From contig JADJTI010000001.1 of the NCBI GenBank assembly GCA_016711265.1, positions 434,001 through 498,000 of the forward strand: a DNA stretch of 64,000 nucleotides, written 5' to 3'. Made by a program: the position numbers and the translations under genes. The first letter of the stretch is position 1, and every line of letters begins with the position of its first letter. Positions 1-9,309 of the stretch are shown piece by piece. The notes below the pieces were generated by a model, which saw only the letters and a list, made by a program, of their open reading frames with translations, did not search any database and was not told where the DNA came from. Source of the DNA: Austwickia sp. (lineage in GTDB: Bacteria; Actinomycetota; Actinomycetes; Actinomycetales; Dermatophilaceae).

Positions 1-536
1 ACGACCGCGTCGACCAGGAAGCCGCCGTCCAGGGGCAGTCCCGGGAGGAGGTTGAACACCCCGACGAAGAGGTTGGCGTAGGCCGCCGCCCACAGCAGTC
101 CGTAGCCGACCGGCTGGTTGACCTGGGGCAATGCCAGCCAGCACAGGAATCCGACGACGAGATTGGCCAGCGGACCGACGACGGCGATGACCGCGCTGCG
201 ACCGGGGGTGGCCGTCGTCGGGTTGTACGCCGTGTGCCCGCCCCACAGATTGGCGACGACCCGCTCGACGGGGTAGCCGAAGCGTCGCGCGGCCACCGCG
301 TGGGCGGCTTCGTGCACCAGCACCGAGGCGAGCAGGATCACCGCTCCGGCGGCGGCGACCAGGTAGGCGCTGGCGCCGAGCCCGGGGGCCCAGGTGTGGA
401 TCTGGGAGCCGTACCAGGCGATCAGCACGAGGGCGATCAGCCCCCAACCCTTGCCCAGGTACACCGGGACGCCACTGATGGTGGCGATCCGCAGGCCGTG
501 TTCCGCGGACCGTCGCGGAGGCTGCTGCTCGGACAT
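1..536 (-). CDS. Site-2 protease family (M50) membrane metalloprotease, 3' end outside window
   Basis: The reverse strand from an ATG at 536 reads as a membrane protein of at least 178 residues that runs off the left edge. It has an HEAAH zinc-protease motif after two hydrophobic segments. Further on it has NLLPGLPLDGG, the third conserved M50 signature (NxxPxxxxDGG), which supplies the Asp zinc ligand. These are the hallmarks of site-2 proteases, which cleave substrates within the membrane. The substrate is unknown. The gene is divergent from the RecB-like nuclease, with 73 bases between the two starts. The start was chosen because the hydrophobic N-terminus follows it directly. Confidence 0.88.
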   Translation of the reverse strand, partial: MSEQQPPRRSAEHGLRIATISGVPVYLGKGWGLIALVLIAWYGSQIHTWAPGLGASAYLVAAAGAVILLASVLVHEAAHAVAARRFGYPVERVVANLWGGHTAYNPTTATPGRSAVIAVVGPLANLVVGFLCWLALPQVNQPVGYGLLWAAAYANLFVGVFNLLPGLPLDGGFLVDAV

Positions 537-609
537 GTCCACGACCCTACGTCACGCACCGGTGCGTGCCTCGCGTGCGTTGTCGGTGCCCGGTCGTACT
601 GTGTGCGCC

Positions 610-1497
610 ATGGTGGTGGCTGTGGCGTCGGAGAGGGCAAGCATCAAGGTGACGGGTCCGTCGCTGTCCCCGAGTCGGGCCGCGGACTTCATGCAGTGCC
701 CGATGCTGTACCGGTTCCGGGTCATCGACCGGCTCCCGGAGGCACCGTCGGCGGCCGCGGCGCGGGGAACGCTCGTGCATGCCGCACTGGAGCGGGCCTT
801 CGACCTCCCCGCAGATCGTCGCACCCGGGAGGCGGTGGCGGCCCTGCTGGGCGCCTGCTGGGCCGCCGTGGTCGAGGATCGTCCGGAGCTGGCCACCCTG
901 GTGGACTCGGCCGATCCCCGGGCTCTGGACGCCTGGCTGGAGGAAGCGCTGCGGCTCGTGGAGCGGTGGTTCACCCTCGAGGACCCGACGCGCCTGGAGC
1001 CCGCGGCGCGAGAGATGTACGTCGAGGCCGACGTCGACGGGTTGACCCTGCGGGGGTACGTCGACCGCTTGGATGTCGCGCCGGACGGCCGGATGCGGGT
1101 GGTCGATTACAAAACGGGCCGCTCCCCCTCGGTGCTGTTCGAGGCGCGGGCCTTGTTCCAGATGAAGTTCTATGCGCTGGTGCTGTGGCGGATGCGCGGC
1201 CGGGTGCCCACGCTGTTGCAGCTGGTCTACCTGGGCGACGGGGAGATCCTGCGGTATGCCCCCGACGAACACGATCTCCTGGCCGTGGAGCGTAAGGTGA
1301 AATCGCTGTGGGCCGCGATCGCTCGGGCCGGTGCCACCGGAGATTTCCGGCCCTCCCCTGGTCGGCTCTGCGGTTGGTGCGATCACCAGAGTCTGTGTCC
1401 GGCGTGGGGTGGTACGCCGCCGCCGCTGCCCGAGCGGGCTGCGGAGCTGGCCGTGGACCCTGCCGTTGCGGGCGATCCCGGCCCCGCCGAGGATTGA
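610..1497 (+). CDS. RecB-family PD-(D/E)XK exonuclease with predicted Fe-S cluster
   Basis: This 295-residue protein resembles the stand-alone RecB-like nucleases of actinobacteria (Rv2119 type). The central GYVDRLD and VVDYKTG stretch is the PD-(D/E)XK core. One Cys lies near the N-terminus (FMQCPMLYRFR) and three near the C-terminus (LCGWCDHQSLCP). That is the four-Cys arrangement of AddB/Cas4-type nucleases holding a 4Fe-4S cluster. It probably acts on DNA ends in repair; the partner is unknown. An in-frame extension reaches back to 394 but would overlap the divergent protease, so the ATG at 610 is preferred. Its stop shares bases with the start of the next nuclease gene (TGATG), so the two are likely translationally coupled. 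Confidence 0.85.
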   Translation: MVVAVASERASIKVTGPSLSPSRAADFMQCPMLYRFRVIDRLPEAPSAAAARGTLVHAALERAFDLPADRRTREAVAALLGACWAAVVEDRPELATLVDSADPRALDAWLEEALRLVERWFTLEDPTRLEPAAREMYVEADVDGLTLRGYVDRLDVAPDGRMRVVDYKTGRSPSVLFEARALFQMKFYALVLWRMRGRVPTLLQLVYLGDGEILRYAPDEHDLLAVERKVKSLWAAIARAGATGDFRPSPGRLCGWCDHQSLCPAWGGTPPPLPERAAELAVDPAVAGDPGPAED

Positions 1498-2774
1498 TGG
1501 TGGTACTGGCGTTCGGGATCGAACAGATGTACTATGACGGCATGGATGGTCCCCCTTCGCATGACGTGGCCGAGCACCTCGCCCGACAGGTGCACGAGGT
1601 GGCCGGGATCTTGAATCGTGCGCACGCTGAACTGGTGGCGCTGGTCAGCCGGGCCCTGGACGAGGATGCCTGGGGTGGCGGCGGGATCGTCAGTCCGGAG
1701 CACTGGCTGGTCCTGCACGCCGGGCTCTCCCGCGGCCGGGCTGCGGCGATCGTCGCGGTGGCGCGGCGCCGCCATGAGCTTCCGGTGACCATCGCGGCCT
1801 TCGAGGAGGGGCAGCTCTCCGTAGAGCAGACTGCCACGGTGGCCCGACATGCCCCGAGCAGTCATGAGGCGTCCGTGGCCGAGCTGGCTGTGCACGCGAC
1901 GGTTCCGCAGATTCAGCGGGCGGTCTCCCGCTATCCCTTCCTGCCACCGACCGCGAGCGCCGACGTTCCGGAGCCGGGACCGCAGCTGACCATGGGAACC
2001 GACGGTGCGGGCCGGTTCGTGCTGCGCTACCACGCCCCGGCCGACGTGGGCGCCCTCGTCGAGACCGCCATCCGCGAAGCCAAAGACGCGTTGTTCACCG
2101 CCACCGGCCAGGCCCACACCATCGGTGAGGCGCTCACCCACATGCTGGCCAGCCACCTCGACGCCGCGACCGCAGCGACCCCGTCACGGCGCCGTTCCTA
2201 CCGGGTCCTGGTTCACCTCGAGACCTCCGGCGTGCGGCTCAACGGTCGCCCACCGCTGCCTGATCATCTGTCCAACGCCCTGACCTGCGACACCACCATC
2301 ACTCCGCTCTGGGAGCGAGAGGGCCGCCCGGTCGCGTTAGGGCGGCAACGGCGAACTGTTCCGGCGACTCTGCGAGCATTGATCATCGATCGAGACCGCG
2401 GTTGTCGCTTCCCCGGATGCCCCAGCGCCAGCGGTACCGGCGGCGCACACGTGGATGTGCATCACATCATCCACTGGCGTGAGGGCGGACCGACCGACCC
2501 GGAGAACCTCCTCAGCCTGTGTTCGAGGCACCACGACCGCTTGCACCGCGGCGAATATGCGATCACCGGCAGCCCCGACCTGCCGGATCACGATCCCGGC
2601 GGGCTCCGGTTCACGACGTGTTACGGCCTGCCGATCACCGCCGCCGCGCCGGAGCTGCCCGGCGATCCTGTCGGCGGTCTGGGTGAGCGCCGCGCCAGCG
2701 ATCCTGGGGGATACCGTGGCCCCACCGGCGAACACCTTTACAAGCGCTGGGTGGAGTTCCGTCCCACCGGCTGA
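1497..2774 (+). CDS. DUF222 / HNH endonuclease-domain protein (13E12-repeat type)
   Basis: A 425-residue protein. The N-terminal two thirds are helical DUF222 sequence (SPEHWLVLHAGLSRGRAAAI; FEEGQLSVEQ). A C-terminal HNH nuclease module follows: CRFPGC, then HVDVHHIIHW, then ENLLSLCSRHHDRLH. The HNH His and the zinc-binding Cys pairs are all present, so it looks active. The family is abundant and often multicopy in actinobacteria; its role is uncertain. The ATG at 1497 overlaps the upstream stop and has AGGA a few bases before it. Later in-frame Met codons (near 1527 and 1542) are alternatives. Its 3' end overlaps the convergent HAD gene by 37 bases. Confidence 0.85.
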   Translation: MVVLAFGIEQMYYDGMDGPPSHDVAEHLARQVHEVAGILNRAHAELVALVSRALDEDAWGGGGIVSPEHWLVLHAGLSRGRAAAIVAVARRRHELPVTIAAFEEGQLSVEQTATVARHAPSSHEASVAELAVHATVPQIQRAVSRYPFLPPTASADVPEPGPQLTMGTDGAGRFVLRYHAPADVGALVETAIREAKDALFTATGQAHTIGEALTHMLASHLDAATAATPSRRRSYRVLVHLETSGVRLNGRPPLPDHLSNALTCDTTITPLWEREGRPVALGRQRRTVPATLRALIIDRDRGCRFPGCPSASGTGGAHVDVHHIIHWREGGPTDPENLLSLCSRHHDRLHRGEYAITGSPDLPDHDPGGLRFTTCYGLPITAAAPELPGDPVGGLGERRASDPGGYRGPTGEHLYKRWVEFRPTG

Positions 2775-3447
2775 TCCATCACGCGCCGAAGCTCGGCCAA
2801 CGTCACCCCGTCCAGAGTCGGCAGTACCGTGACGCCCGGCAGCGGTTCGGGTTCGACGACGTTCGGCACGACCAGCGTGGTCGCGCCCGCAGCGTGCGCC
2901 GAACGCATGCCGTTGGTCGAGTCCTCGATGGCCAGGCATCGCCGAGGGGGAGGCCGAGCCGCGCCGCCGCCGTGAGGTAGGGCTCGGGGTGGGGCTTGCC
3001 GCGCTGCACCTGGTCACCGGTCACCACCACGTCGAAGGTGCCGGGGGGTAGCGACTCCAGCACCGCCGCCGCCAGATCGGTCCACGACATCGTGACCAGC
3101 GCCAGCGGCACCCCGTCGGCCCGCAGCTCGGTCAGCAGTTCGCGAACACCCGCGCGGAACGGCAGGTGCTCCCGGATCCGCCGAATCACCCCGGCCAGGA
3201 GGGCATCCACGATGTCGGGCTCGCTCAACGGCAGACCCGCCTTGGCTCGCATCACCGCCGCAGAATCCAGCAACGCGCAGCCCACCAAGGCCGCGGCATC
3301 GGCATCGGTCCACTGGCCGCCGTACGCGGCGACGAGTTCCTTCTCGGCGTCCCACCAGTAGTGTTCGGTGTCCACGAGGGTGCCGTCCAAATCCCACAGC
3401 ACGGCAGCGGGCCACCGGCAGTCGCCAGAGGGCGCGTCAGAGGGCAT
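2738..3447 (-). pseudogene. HAD-family hydrolase interrupted by a frameshift
   Basis: From the ATG at 3447 the reading frame gives a beta-phosphoglucomutase-like HAD phosphatase. It has motif I (LWDLDGTLVDTEH), motif II (LALVTMSW) and the motif III lysine (RGKPHPEPYLTAAARLGLPL). Right after this, near 2938-2950, the frame breaks. The missing motif IV (CLAIEDSTNGMRSAHAAGA) and the C-terminus continue in another frame to a TAA at 2738. Restoring one base gives a full-length protein of about 236 residues. Everything else looks intact, so this is either a very recent mutation or a sequencing error in a GC-rich run. The start overlaps the metH stop by 11 bases, indicating co-transcription with metH. 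Confidence 0.8.
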
Positions 3448-6400
3448 TGAAGTACTTGGCCTCCGGGTGGTGAACCACCAAGGCGTCAGTCGACTGCTCC
3501 GGATGGAGCTGCAGTTCCTCGGACAGTTCGACCCCGATCCGCTCCGGCCGGAGCAGGTCGACGAGTTGCTGCCGATGCGCGAGGTCGGGGCAGGCCGGGT
3601 ACCCGAACGAATACCGCGAACCCCGGTAGCCCTGCCGCAGCACCCCGTCCAGCTCTGGGTCGTCCTGCGCGGCGAACCCGAGCTCCGCGCGCACCCGCGC
3701 ATGCCAAAACTCGGCCAGCGCCTCCGTCAACTGCACCGACAACCCATGCAGCTCCAGGTAATCCCGGTAGGCGTCGGCGGCGAAGAGTTCGCCGGTGGCC
3801 TCGGCGAGCCGGTCCCCCATCGTGACCAGCTGGAACGCGATCACGTCCGGCTGTGTCGTCCCGGTGTCCCGGAAGAAGTCGGCCAGGCACAACCGTCGGT
3901 CCCGGGCCTGGCGCGGGAAGGTGAACCGTTGCGGCGCCCACGACTCCCCCGGCGGCGCGGACACGGCGTCCGAACCCAGCACCACGAGATCGTTGCCCTC
4001 GGACACACACGGGAAGTACCCATACACCACGGCGGCACGCGCCAGGTCGTCGGTGCGCAGCCGCTCCAGCCACATCCGCAGCCGCGGCCGGCCCTCGGTC
4101 TCGACCAGTTCCTCGTACGAGCGCCCGCCCGCCCCAGCCGTCTCGCCAGCGCCACCACGCGTCGGCTTCAATCCCCACTGACCCAGGAACGTGGCGCGCT
4201 CATCCAGGTAGGCGGCGTAGTCGGCGAGTGCGATGCCCTTGACGACCCGCGTCCCCCAGAACGGCGGCGTCGGTACGTCGACCTCGCGGGCCACGTCGGA
4301 GCGCCGGGTGTCGGTGAGCTCGCCGTCCTCGCCCAGCCGTCCGCCGCGTGGGACCGCGGGACGGGTCCGTACCCGGCGCCCGCGCAGCGCGGGCAGCGTC
4401 TGGGCGACATCGACGCCCTGTTCTTTGGCGGTGGCGATGGCGTCCATCAGCCGCAAGCCCTCGAAGGCGTCCCGCGCGTACCGGACCTGACCGTCGTACA
4501 TGCCGGCGAGGTCTTCCTCGACGTACGCCCTCGTCAGGGCGGCGCCGCCGAGCAGCACCGGCCAGCGCTGCGCCAGGCCACGTTCGTTCAGCTCGGCCAA
4601 GTTTTCCTTCATGATCACCGTGGACTTGACCAGCAGTCCGCTCATCCCCACGGCGTCGACATCGGCCTCGTCGGCGGCCCCGATGATTTCGGCGATGGTC
4701 TTCTTAATGCCGAGGTTCACGACCCGATACCCGTTGTTCGACAAGATGATGTCAACCAAGTTCTTGCCGATGTCGTGGACGTCGCCTTTGACCGTCGCCA
4801 GCAGGATCGATCCCCTGGCCTGCCGCGGGCCCCCGCCCGACGCGGCTTCGATGTGCGGTTCCAGGTGCGCGACCGCGGTCTTCATGGTCTCCGCGGACTG
4901 CAGCACGAACGGCAGTTGCATGGCCCCCGAGCCGAACAGTTCCCCGACGGTCTTCATGCCCGCCAAGAGGTGGTCGTTGATGATCGCCAGCGGGTCCGTG
5001 CCATCGGCCAACGCCTGGTCGAGGTCCGCCTCCAGGCCGTTGCGTTCGCCGTCGATGATCCGTCGGGCCAGGCGCTCTTCCAGCGGCAGGGACAGCAGCT
5101 CGTCGGCCCGCGAGGCCCGCAGCGACGCGGCGTCCACGCCCTCGAAGAGCTCGAGCATCCGCGACAGCGGGTCATACCCTTCGCGGCGGCGGTCATAGAT
5201 CAGGTCCAGGGCGACCTCGCGCTGCTCGGCGGGGATCCGCGCCATCGGCACGATCTTGGCGGCGTTCACGATCGCGCTGGTCAGACCCGCCTGCACGCAT
5301 TCGGCGAGAAACACCGAGTTCAGCACGACACGGGCGGCCGGCTTCAGGCCGAAGGAGACGTTGGACACCCCCAGGGTCGTCTGCACCCCGGGGTACGCCG
5401 CGCGGATCGCCCGGATCGCCTCGATCGTCTCGATGCCGTCGCGGCGGGTCTCCTCTTGCCCGGTGGCGATCGGGAAGGTCAGCGCGTCGACGATGATGTC
5501 CTCGACGCGCATCCCCCAGTTCGTCGTGAGGTCTTCGATGAGCCGCCGCGCCACCGCCGTCTTGTGCTCAGCGGTTCTGGCCTGCCCGGTCTCATCGATC
5601 GTCAGGGCCACCACGGCCGCGCCGTGCTCGGCTGCGATCGCCATGGTCCGGGCGAACCGCGAGTCAGGTCCGTCGCCATCCTCGTAGTTCACCGAGTTCA
5701 GTACGGCGCGCCCGCCCAGCCGCTCCAACCCGGCCTCCAGCACCGCCGGTTCGGTGGAGTCCAGCACCAGCGGCAACGTGCTGGCGGTCGCCAGGCGTCC
5801 CGCCAGCTCGGACATGTCGGCGACCCCGTCCCGACCGACGTAGTCGGCGCACAGGTCGAGCAGGTGCGCGCCTTCACGGGTCTGATTGCGGGCGATTTCC
5901 AGGCAGTCGTCCCAGCGCTGGGCCAGCATCGCCTCGCGGAACGCCTTGGAACCATTGGCGTTGGTGCGCTCCCCGATCGACAGGAACGACGCGTCTTGGC
6001 GCAGCGGCACCGCGCTGTACAACGAGGCCACGCTCGCCTCGGGCTGCGGGGCGCGGCCACGCACCTCCTGGCCACGCACCGCCTCGACCACGGCCGCCAG
6101 GTGCGCGGGCGTCGTACCGCAGCAGCCACCCACCAGGGCCACGCCGTACTCCGCCGCGAACCGGACGTGCGCGGCGGCGAGTTCGGCCGGGGACAGCGGG
6201 TAGCGCGCGCCGTCGGCGGTGAGCTGGGGCAGCCCCGCGTTCGGCAGGCAGGTGATCGGGATCCGCGCGTGCTGGGCCAGGTGGCGCAGGTGCTCGCTCA
6301 TCTCAGCCGGCCCGGTCGCGCAGTTCAGCCCGATGGCGTCGATGCCGAGGGCCTCCAGGGCCACCAAGGCGGCGCCGATCTCGGAGCCCACCAGCATCGT

Positions 6401-7015
6401 GCCGGTGGTCTCGACGGTCACCGACACCAGGATGGCCAGGTCCGACCCCGCGGCCGCGAGCGCCCGTTTGGCGCCGACCACGGCGGCCTTGGCCTGCAGC
6501 AGGTCTTGGCAGGTCTCGATCAAGAGGGCGTCCGCGCCGCCGTCGATAAGCCCGGCCGCGCACTGCTGATAGGCGTCCCGCAGGTCGGAGTACGGCGCGT
6601 GCCCCAGGGAGGGCAGCTTGGTGCCCGGCCCGATCGAGCCCAGCACGAAGCGCGGATGCTCCGGCGTCGACCAGGTGGCGACCGTCTCGGCGGCGATCCG
6701 GGCGCCCGCACGAGCCAGCTCGTAGGTGCGGTCAGGGATGTCGTATTCACCGAGGTTGGCCAGGTTCGCGCCGAAGGTGTTCGTCTCCACCGCGTCGACG
6801 CCGACCGCCAGGTACGCCTCGTGGACGCGTGCGACGACGTCCGGGCGGGTGACGTTCAGGATCTCGTTGCATCCCTCCAGCCCCTGGAAGTCATCGAGGG
6901 ACGGCTCGGCGGCCTGCAGCATCGTGCCCATGGCGCCATCGGCGACCAGGACCCGCTGACCGAGGGCTGCGCGGAATGCGGCGCCCGAGGGCGCTGGCTG
7001 ACTAGGCGTTTCCAT
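3437..7015 (-). CDS. metH: Cobalamin-dependent methionine synthase
   Basis: A 1192-residue enzyme, full length for the actinobacterial family. It transfers the methyl group of methyltetrahydrofolate through cob(I)alamin to homocysteine. Domains in order: homocysteine-binding barrel (about 1-320) with zinc ligands Cys232 (LNCATGP) and Cys298/Cys299 (GGCCGT); pterin-binding barrel (about 340-620; IGERTNANGS); B12 cap (about 640-730); B12-binding Rossmann domain with the DVHDIG motif and lower-axial His747; and a SAM-binding reactivation domain from about 880 to the end. The ATG at 7015 has GGGAGG just upstream. The HAD gene follows with an 11-base overlap. I find no convincing cobalamin riboswitch in the 168 bases upstream. 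Confidence 0.97.
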   Translation of the reverse strand: METPSQPAPSGAAFRAALGQRVLVADGAMGTMLQAAEPSLDDFQGLEGCNEILNVTRPDVVARVHEAYLAVGVDAVETNTFGANLANLGEYDIPDRTYELARAGARIAAETVATWSTPEHPRFVLGSIGPGTKLPSLGHAPYSDLRDAYQQCAAGLIDGGADALLIETCQDLLQAKAAVVGAKRALAAAGSDLAILVSVTVETTGTMLVGSEIGAALVALEALGIDAIGLNCATGPAEMSEHLRHLAQHARIPITCLPNAGLPQLTADGARYPLSPAELAAAHVRFAAEYGVALVGGCCGTTPAHLAAVVEAVRGQEVRGRAPQPEASVASLYSAVPLRQDASFLSIGERTNANGSKAFREAMLAQRWDDCLEIARNQTREGAHLLDLCADYVGRDGVADMSELAGRLATASTLPLVLDSTEPAVLEAGLERLGGRAVLNSVNYEDGDGPDSRFARTMAIAAEHGAAVVALTIDETGQARTAEHKTAVARRLIEDLTTNWGMRVEDIIVDALTFPIATGQEETRRDGIETIEAIRAIRAAYPGVQTTLGVSNVSFGLKPAARVVLNSVFLAECVQAGLTSAIVNAAKIVPMARIPAEQREVALDLIYDRRREGYDPLSRMLELFEGVDAASLRASRADELLSLPLEERLARRIIDGERNGLEADLDQALADGTDPLAIINDHLLAGMKTVGELFGSGAMQLPFVLQSAETMKTAVAHLEPHIEAASGGGPRQARGSILLATVKGDVHDIGKNLVDIILSNNGYRVVNLGIKKTIAEIIGAADEADVDAVGMSGLLVKSTVIMKENLAELNERGLAQRWPVLLGGAALTRAYVEEDLAGMYDGQVRYARDAFEGLRLMDAIATAKEQGVDVAQTLPALRGRRVRTRPAVPRGGRLGEDGELTDTRRSDVAREVDVPTPPFWGTRVVKGIALADYAAYLDERATFLGQWGLKPTRGGAGETAGAGGRSYEELVETEGRPRLRMWLERLRTDDLARAAVVYGYFPCVSEGNDLVVLGSDAVSAPPGESWAPQRFTFPRQARDRRLCLADFFRDTGTTQPDVIAFQLVTMGDRLAEATGELFAADAYRDYLELHGLSVQLTEALAEFWHARVRAELGFAAQDDPELDGVLRQGYRGSRYSFGYPACPDLAHRQQLVDLLRPERIGVELSEELQLHPEQSTDALVVHHPEAKYFNAL

Positions 7016-7111
7016 TGCCTCCCATGGTACCGGGGGCGATCGGGCCACCGTGTCGGCACTGACGGCGCTGCAGCACACGGGTACGGGCCGTAGGCTGGGC
7101 GAGCCGTGGGC

Positions 7112-7150
7112 AGGACGTGAGCCGGACGTGAGCCGGCGTGAGCGGGCCTG
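7112..7150 (+). repeat. Short tandem repeat of GACGTGAGCC-like units
   Basis: Between the divergent metH and PAC2 starts, an 11-base unit (GACGTGAGCCG) occurs twice in tandem, followed by a degenerate third copy. It lies where regulators of either gene would bind. It may be only low-complexity spacer; no known binding site is recognised. Confidence 0.4.
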
Positions 7151-7183
7151 AGACGGACGACGTACGACCGAGGCGGAAGCGAG

Positions 7184-8035
7184 GTGATCGACATGCGCGA
7201 GATTCCCCGACTGCGCGACCCCATCGTGATCGCGGCGTTCGAAGGCTGGAACGACGCGGCCGAGGCGGCCAGTGCGGCGATCGAACACCTTCGTCAGGTG
7301 TGGGACGCCGAGACCATCGCCGCCATCGACCCCGAGGACTACTACGACTACCAGGTCAACCGGCCGCGGGTGCAGCGCCTGGACAGCGGCCGGGCGATCA
7401 CCTGGCCGACCACCCGGGTGCTGCTGGCCCGGAACCCGGACCTGCCGCGGGACGTGCTGCTCGTCGACGGCATCGAACCGTCCCTGCGGTGGCGGGCCTT
7501 CGTCGTCGAACTGCTGGACCTGGCGCGCTCGGTGGACGCCTCGCTGCTGGTCTGCCTGGGGGCGCTGCTGGCCGACGTACCGCACAGCCGCCCGTTCCCG
7601 GTGACGGTGACCTCGGAGGACCCCACCCTGATCCGTCGGCATGCGCTGGAGCCGAGCAGCTACGAGGGCCCGACCGGGATCGTGGGGGTGCTGGCCGATG
7701 CGGCCACCCAGGCGGAACTGCCGGCGCTGTCCTGCTGGGCGGCCGTGCCTCATTACGCCGCGGGCGCGGTCTGCCCCAAGGCGGTCCTGGCGCTGCTGCG
7801 CCGGCTGGAGAGCGTGCTCGACCTGACCATCCCGCACCTGGACCTGCAGGAACGGGCGCGCACCTGGGAGCGCAGTGTCGATGAGCTGGCGGCCTCCGAC
7901 GACGAGGTGGCCGAGTATGTCCGGGTGCTCGAGCAGGCCCAGGACACCGCCGACCACCCCGAGGCCAGCGGCGACGCGATCGCTCGCGAGTTCGAGCGCT
8001 ACCTGCGTCGGCGGGGCGGCGAACCCAGCGCCTGA
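7184..8035 (+). CDS. PAC2 (proteasome assembly chaperone 2) family protein
   Basis: A 283-residue soluble protein with the PAC2-family opening (PIVIAAFEGWNDAAEAASAAI) and the family core motif around LLVDGIEPSLRWRAF. Archaeal and eukaryotic relatives help assemble proteasomes. The actinobacterial member (Rv2125 type) is conserved next to metH and mshC, but its function is not settled. Two starts fit: a GTG at 7184 and an ATG at 7193, each with a purine-rich site upstream. The longer one is given. The gene is divergent from metH and ends 5 bases before the end of mshC. Confidence 0.87.
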   Translation: MIDMREIPRLRDPIVIAAFEGWNDAAEAASAAIEHLRQVWDAETIAAIDPEDYYDYQVNRPRVQRLDSGRAITWPTTRVLLARNPDLPRDVLLVDGIEPSLRWRAFVVELLDLARSVDASLLVCLGALLADVPHSRPFPVTVTSEDPTLIRRHALEPSSYEGPTGIVGVLADAATQAELPALSCWAAVPHYAAGAVCPKAVLALLRRLESVLDLTIPHLDLQERARTWERSVDELAASDDEVAEYVRVLEQAQDTADHPEASGDAIAREFERYLRRRGGEPSA

Positions 8036-8039
8036 CCGG

Positions 8040-9263
8040 TCAGAGCCGTACGCCGAGTAGAGCGTCCACCGCCTGCGCCACCATGCCATCGCTCGCGTCA
8101 TCGGCCCACCGGTCGATGACCGCCAGCGCACCCGGGGTGTCCAGATCGTTGCGCAGGCGCTGGCGGAGCTGCTGGAGCACCGATTCCGCGTCCGCCGTTG
8201 CGCGTCCGGCCGATGCTGCGGCTGCGGCGGCCTGCCGCCAGCGCTGTAGCCGGGCCGTGGCCTGGTCAAGCAGCTCGGCCTGCCAATCCCAGGGCTCGCG
8301 GTAGTGCTGAGCCAGCAGCACCAGGCGGATCGCCATGGGGTCGTGGCCGTCGGCCCGCAGCCGGGACACGAGCACCAGGTTGCCCTTCGACTTGCTCATC
8401 TTGGCGCCGTCGAGACCCACCATCGCCTGGTGCACGTACGCCTGGGCGAACGTGGCGCAGCCGCACATGGCGGTCCCCTGGACGGCGCTCATCTCGTGGT
8501 GCGGGAAGATCAGGTCCTGCCCGCCGCCCTGGATGGCGAACGGGATCCCCAGCAGCTCCGCAGCGATCGCCGTACATTCGATGTGCCATCCGGGCCGTCC
8601 CGATCCGAGCCGGTCGCTGGGCCAGCTGGGCTCGCCGGGGCGGGCGGCCAGCCACAGCAGCGGGTCCAGGGGGTCCCGCTTGCCGGGACGGTCGGGGTCC
8701 CCGCCGCGGTCGGCGAACACCTCGAGCATGTGCTCGCGGCTCCAGCCGGACACGCTCCCGAAGTCGGGACGCTGCGCCAGGTCCAAGTAGAGGTCGCCGT
8801 CCAGGGCGTACGTCGCGCCTGCCGCCACCAACGCGGTGACCGCGGACTCGATGACGCTCAGCGACTCCACGACCCCTCGGTAGTGGTCGGGCGCAAGCAC
8901 CCGCAGCGCGGTCATGTCGTCGCGGAAGAGCTGGATCTCTCTCGTCGCCAGGTCCTGCCAGGCGATCCCGTCGCGGGCGGCCCGCTCCAGTAGCGGGTCG
9001 TCCACGTCGGTGACGTTCTGCACGTACGTCACCTCGTGGCCGGCGTCGCGCAGCACCCGCCCGAGCAGGTCGAAGGTGACGTAGGTCGCGGCGTGACCCA
9101 GGTGGGTGGCGTCGTAGGGGGTGATGCCGCACACGTACATGCCGACGCGGCGGGGCAGATCGAGAGCGACGATCTCGGCGCGCGCCGTGTCGTGCACCCG
9201 CAGCGGACCGGCCGCCGGATCAGGGGGCAACACGGGCAGCGGCGGGCTCGGCCAGGACTTCAC
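8040..9263 (-). CDS. mshC: Cysteine:1D-myo-inosityl glucosaminide ligase (mycothiol biosynthesis)
   Basis: A 407-residue class-I cysteinyl-tRNA-synthetase-like enzyme lacking the tRNA-binding C-terminus. MshC joins cysteine to GlcN-Ins, the penultimate step in making mycothiol, the actinobacterial glutathione equivalent. Visible motifs are HLGH at 54-57 (the HIGH signature), KMSKS at 288-292, and likely zinc ligands Cys45, Cys230 and His255. It is last in a four-gene run: histidine phosphatase, DUF3090, SCO1664, mshC. The upstream gap is 46 bases. The same order occurs around M. tuberculosis Rv2130c-Rv2135c. Confidence 0.96.
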   Translation of the reverse strand: MKSWPSPPLPVLPPDPAAGPLRVHDTARAEIVALDLPRRVGMYVCGITPYDATHLGHAATYVTFDLLGRVLRDAGHEVTYVQNVTDVDDPLLERAARDGIAWQDLATREIQLFRDDMTALRVLAPDHYRGVVESLSVIESAVTALVAAGATYALDGDLYLDLAQRPDFGSVSGWSREHMLEVFADRGGDPDRPGKRDPLDPLLWLAARPGEPSWPSDRLGSGRPGWHIECTAIAAELLGIPFAIQGGGQDLIFPHHEMSAVQGTAMCGCATFAQAYVHQAMVGLDGAKMSKSKGNLVLVSRLRADGHDPMAIRLVLLAQHYREPWDWQAELLDQATARLQRWRQAAAAAASAGRATADAESVLQQLRQRLRNDLDTPGALAVIDRWADDASDGMVAQAVDALLGVRL

Positions 9264-9309
9264 TCCGGCACTCTAACGGGCTCGCCTCGGCTGCCCGAAG
9301 GCCGGGCCC

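Noticed and set aside
3368..7093. A 1241-codon open frame on the forward strand
   Set aside because: It is antisense to metH, whose protein matches the methionine synthase family from end to end. High-GC genes often leave the opposite strand open.
7016..7183. Cobalamin riboswitch before metH
   Set aside because: I looked for the B12 box and the core GGGAA and CCGGTG segments and did not find them.
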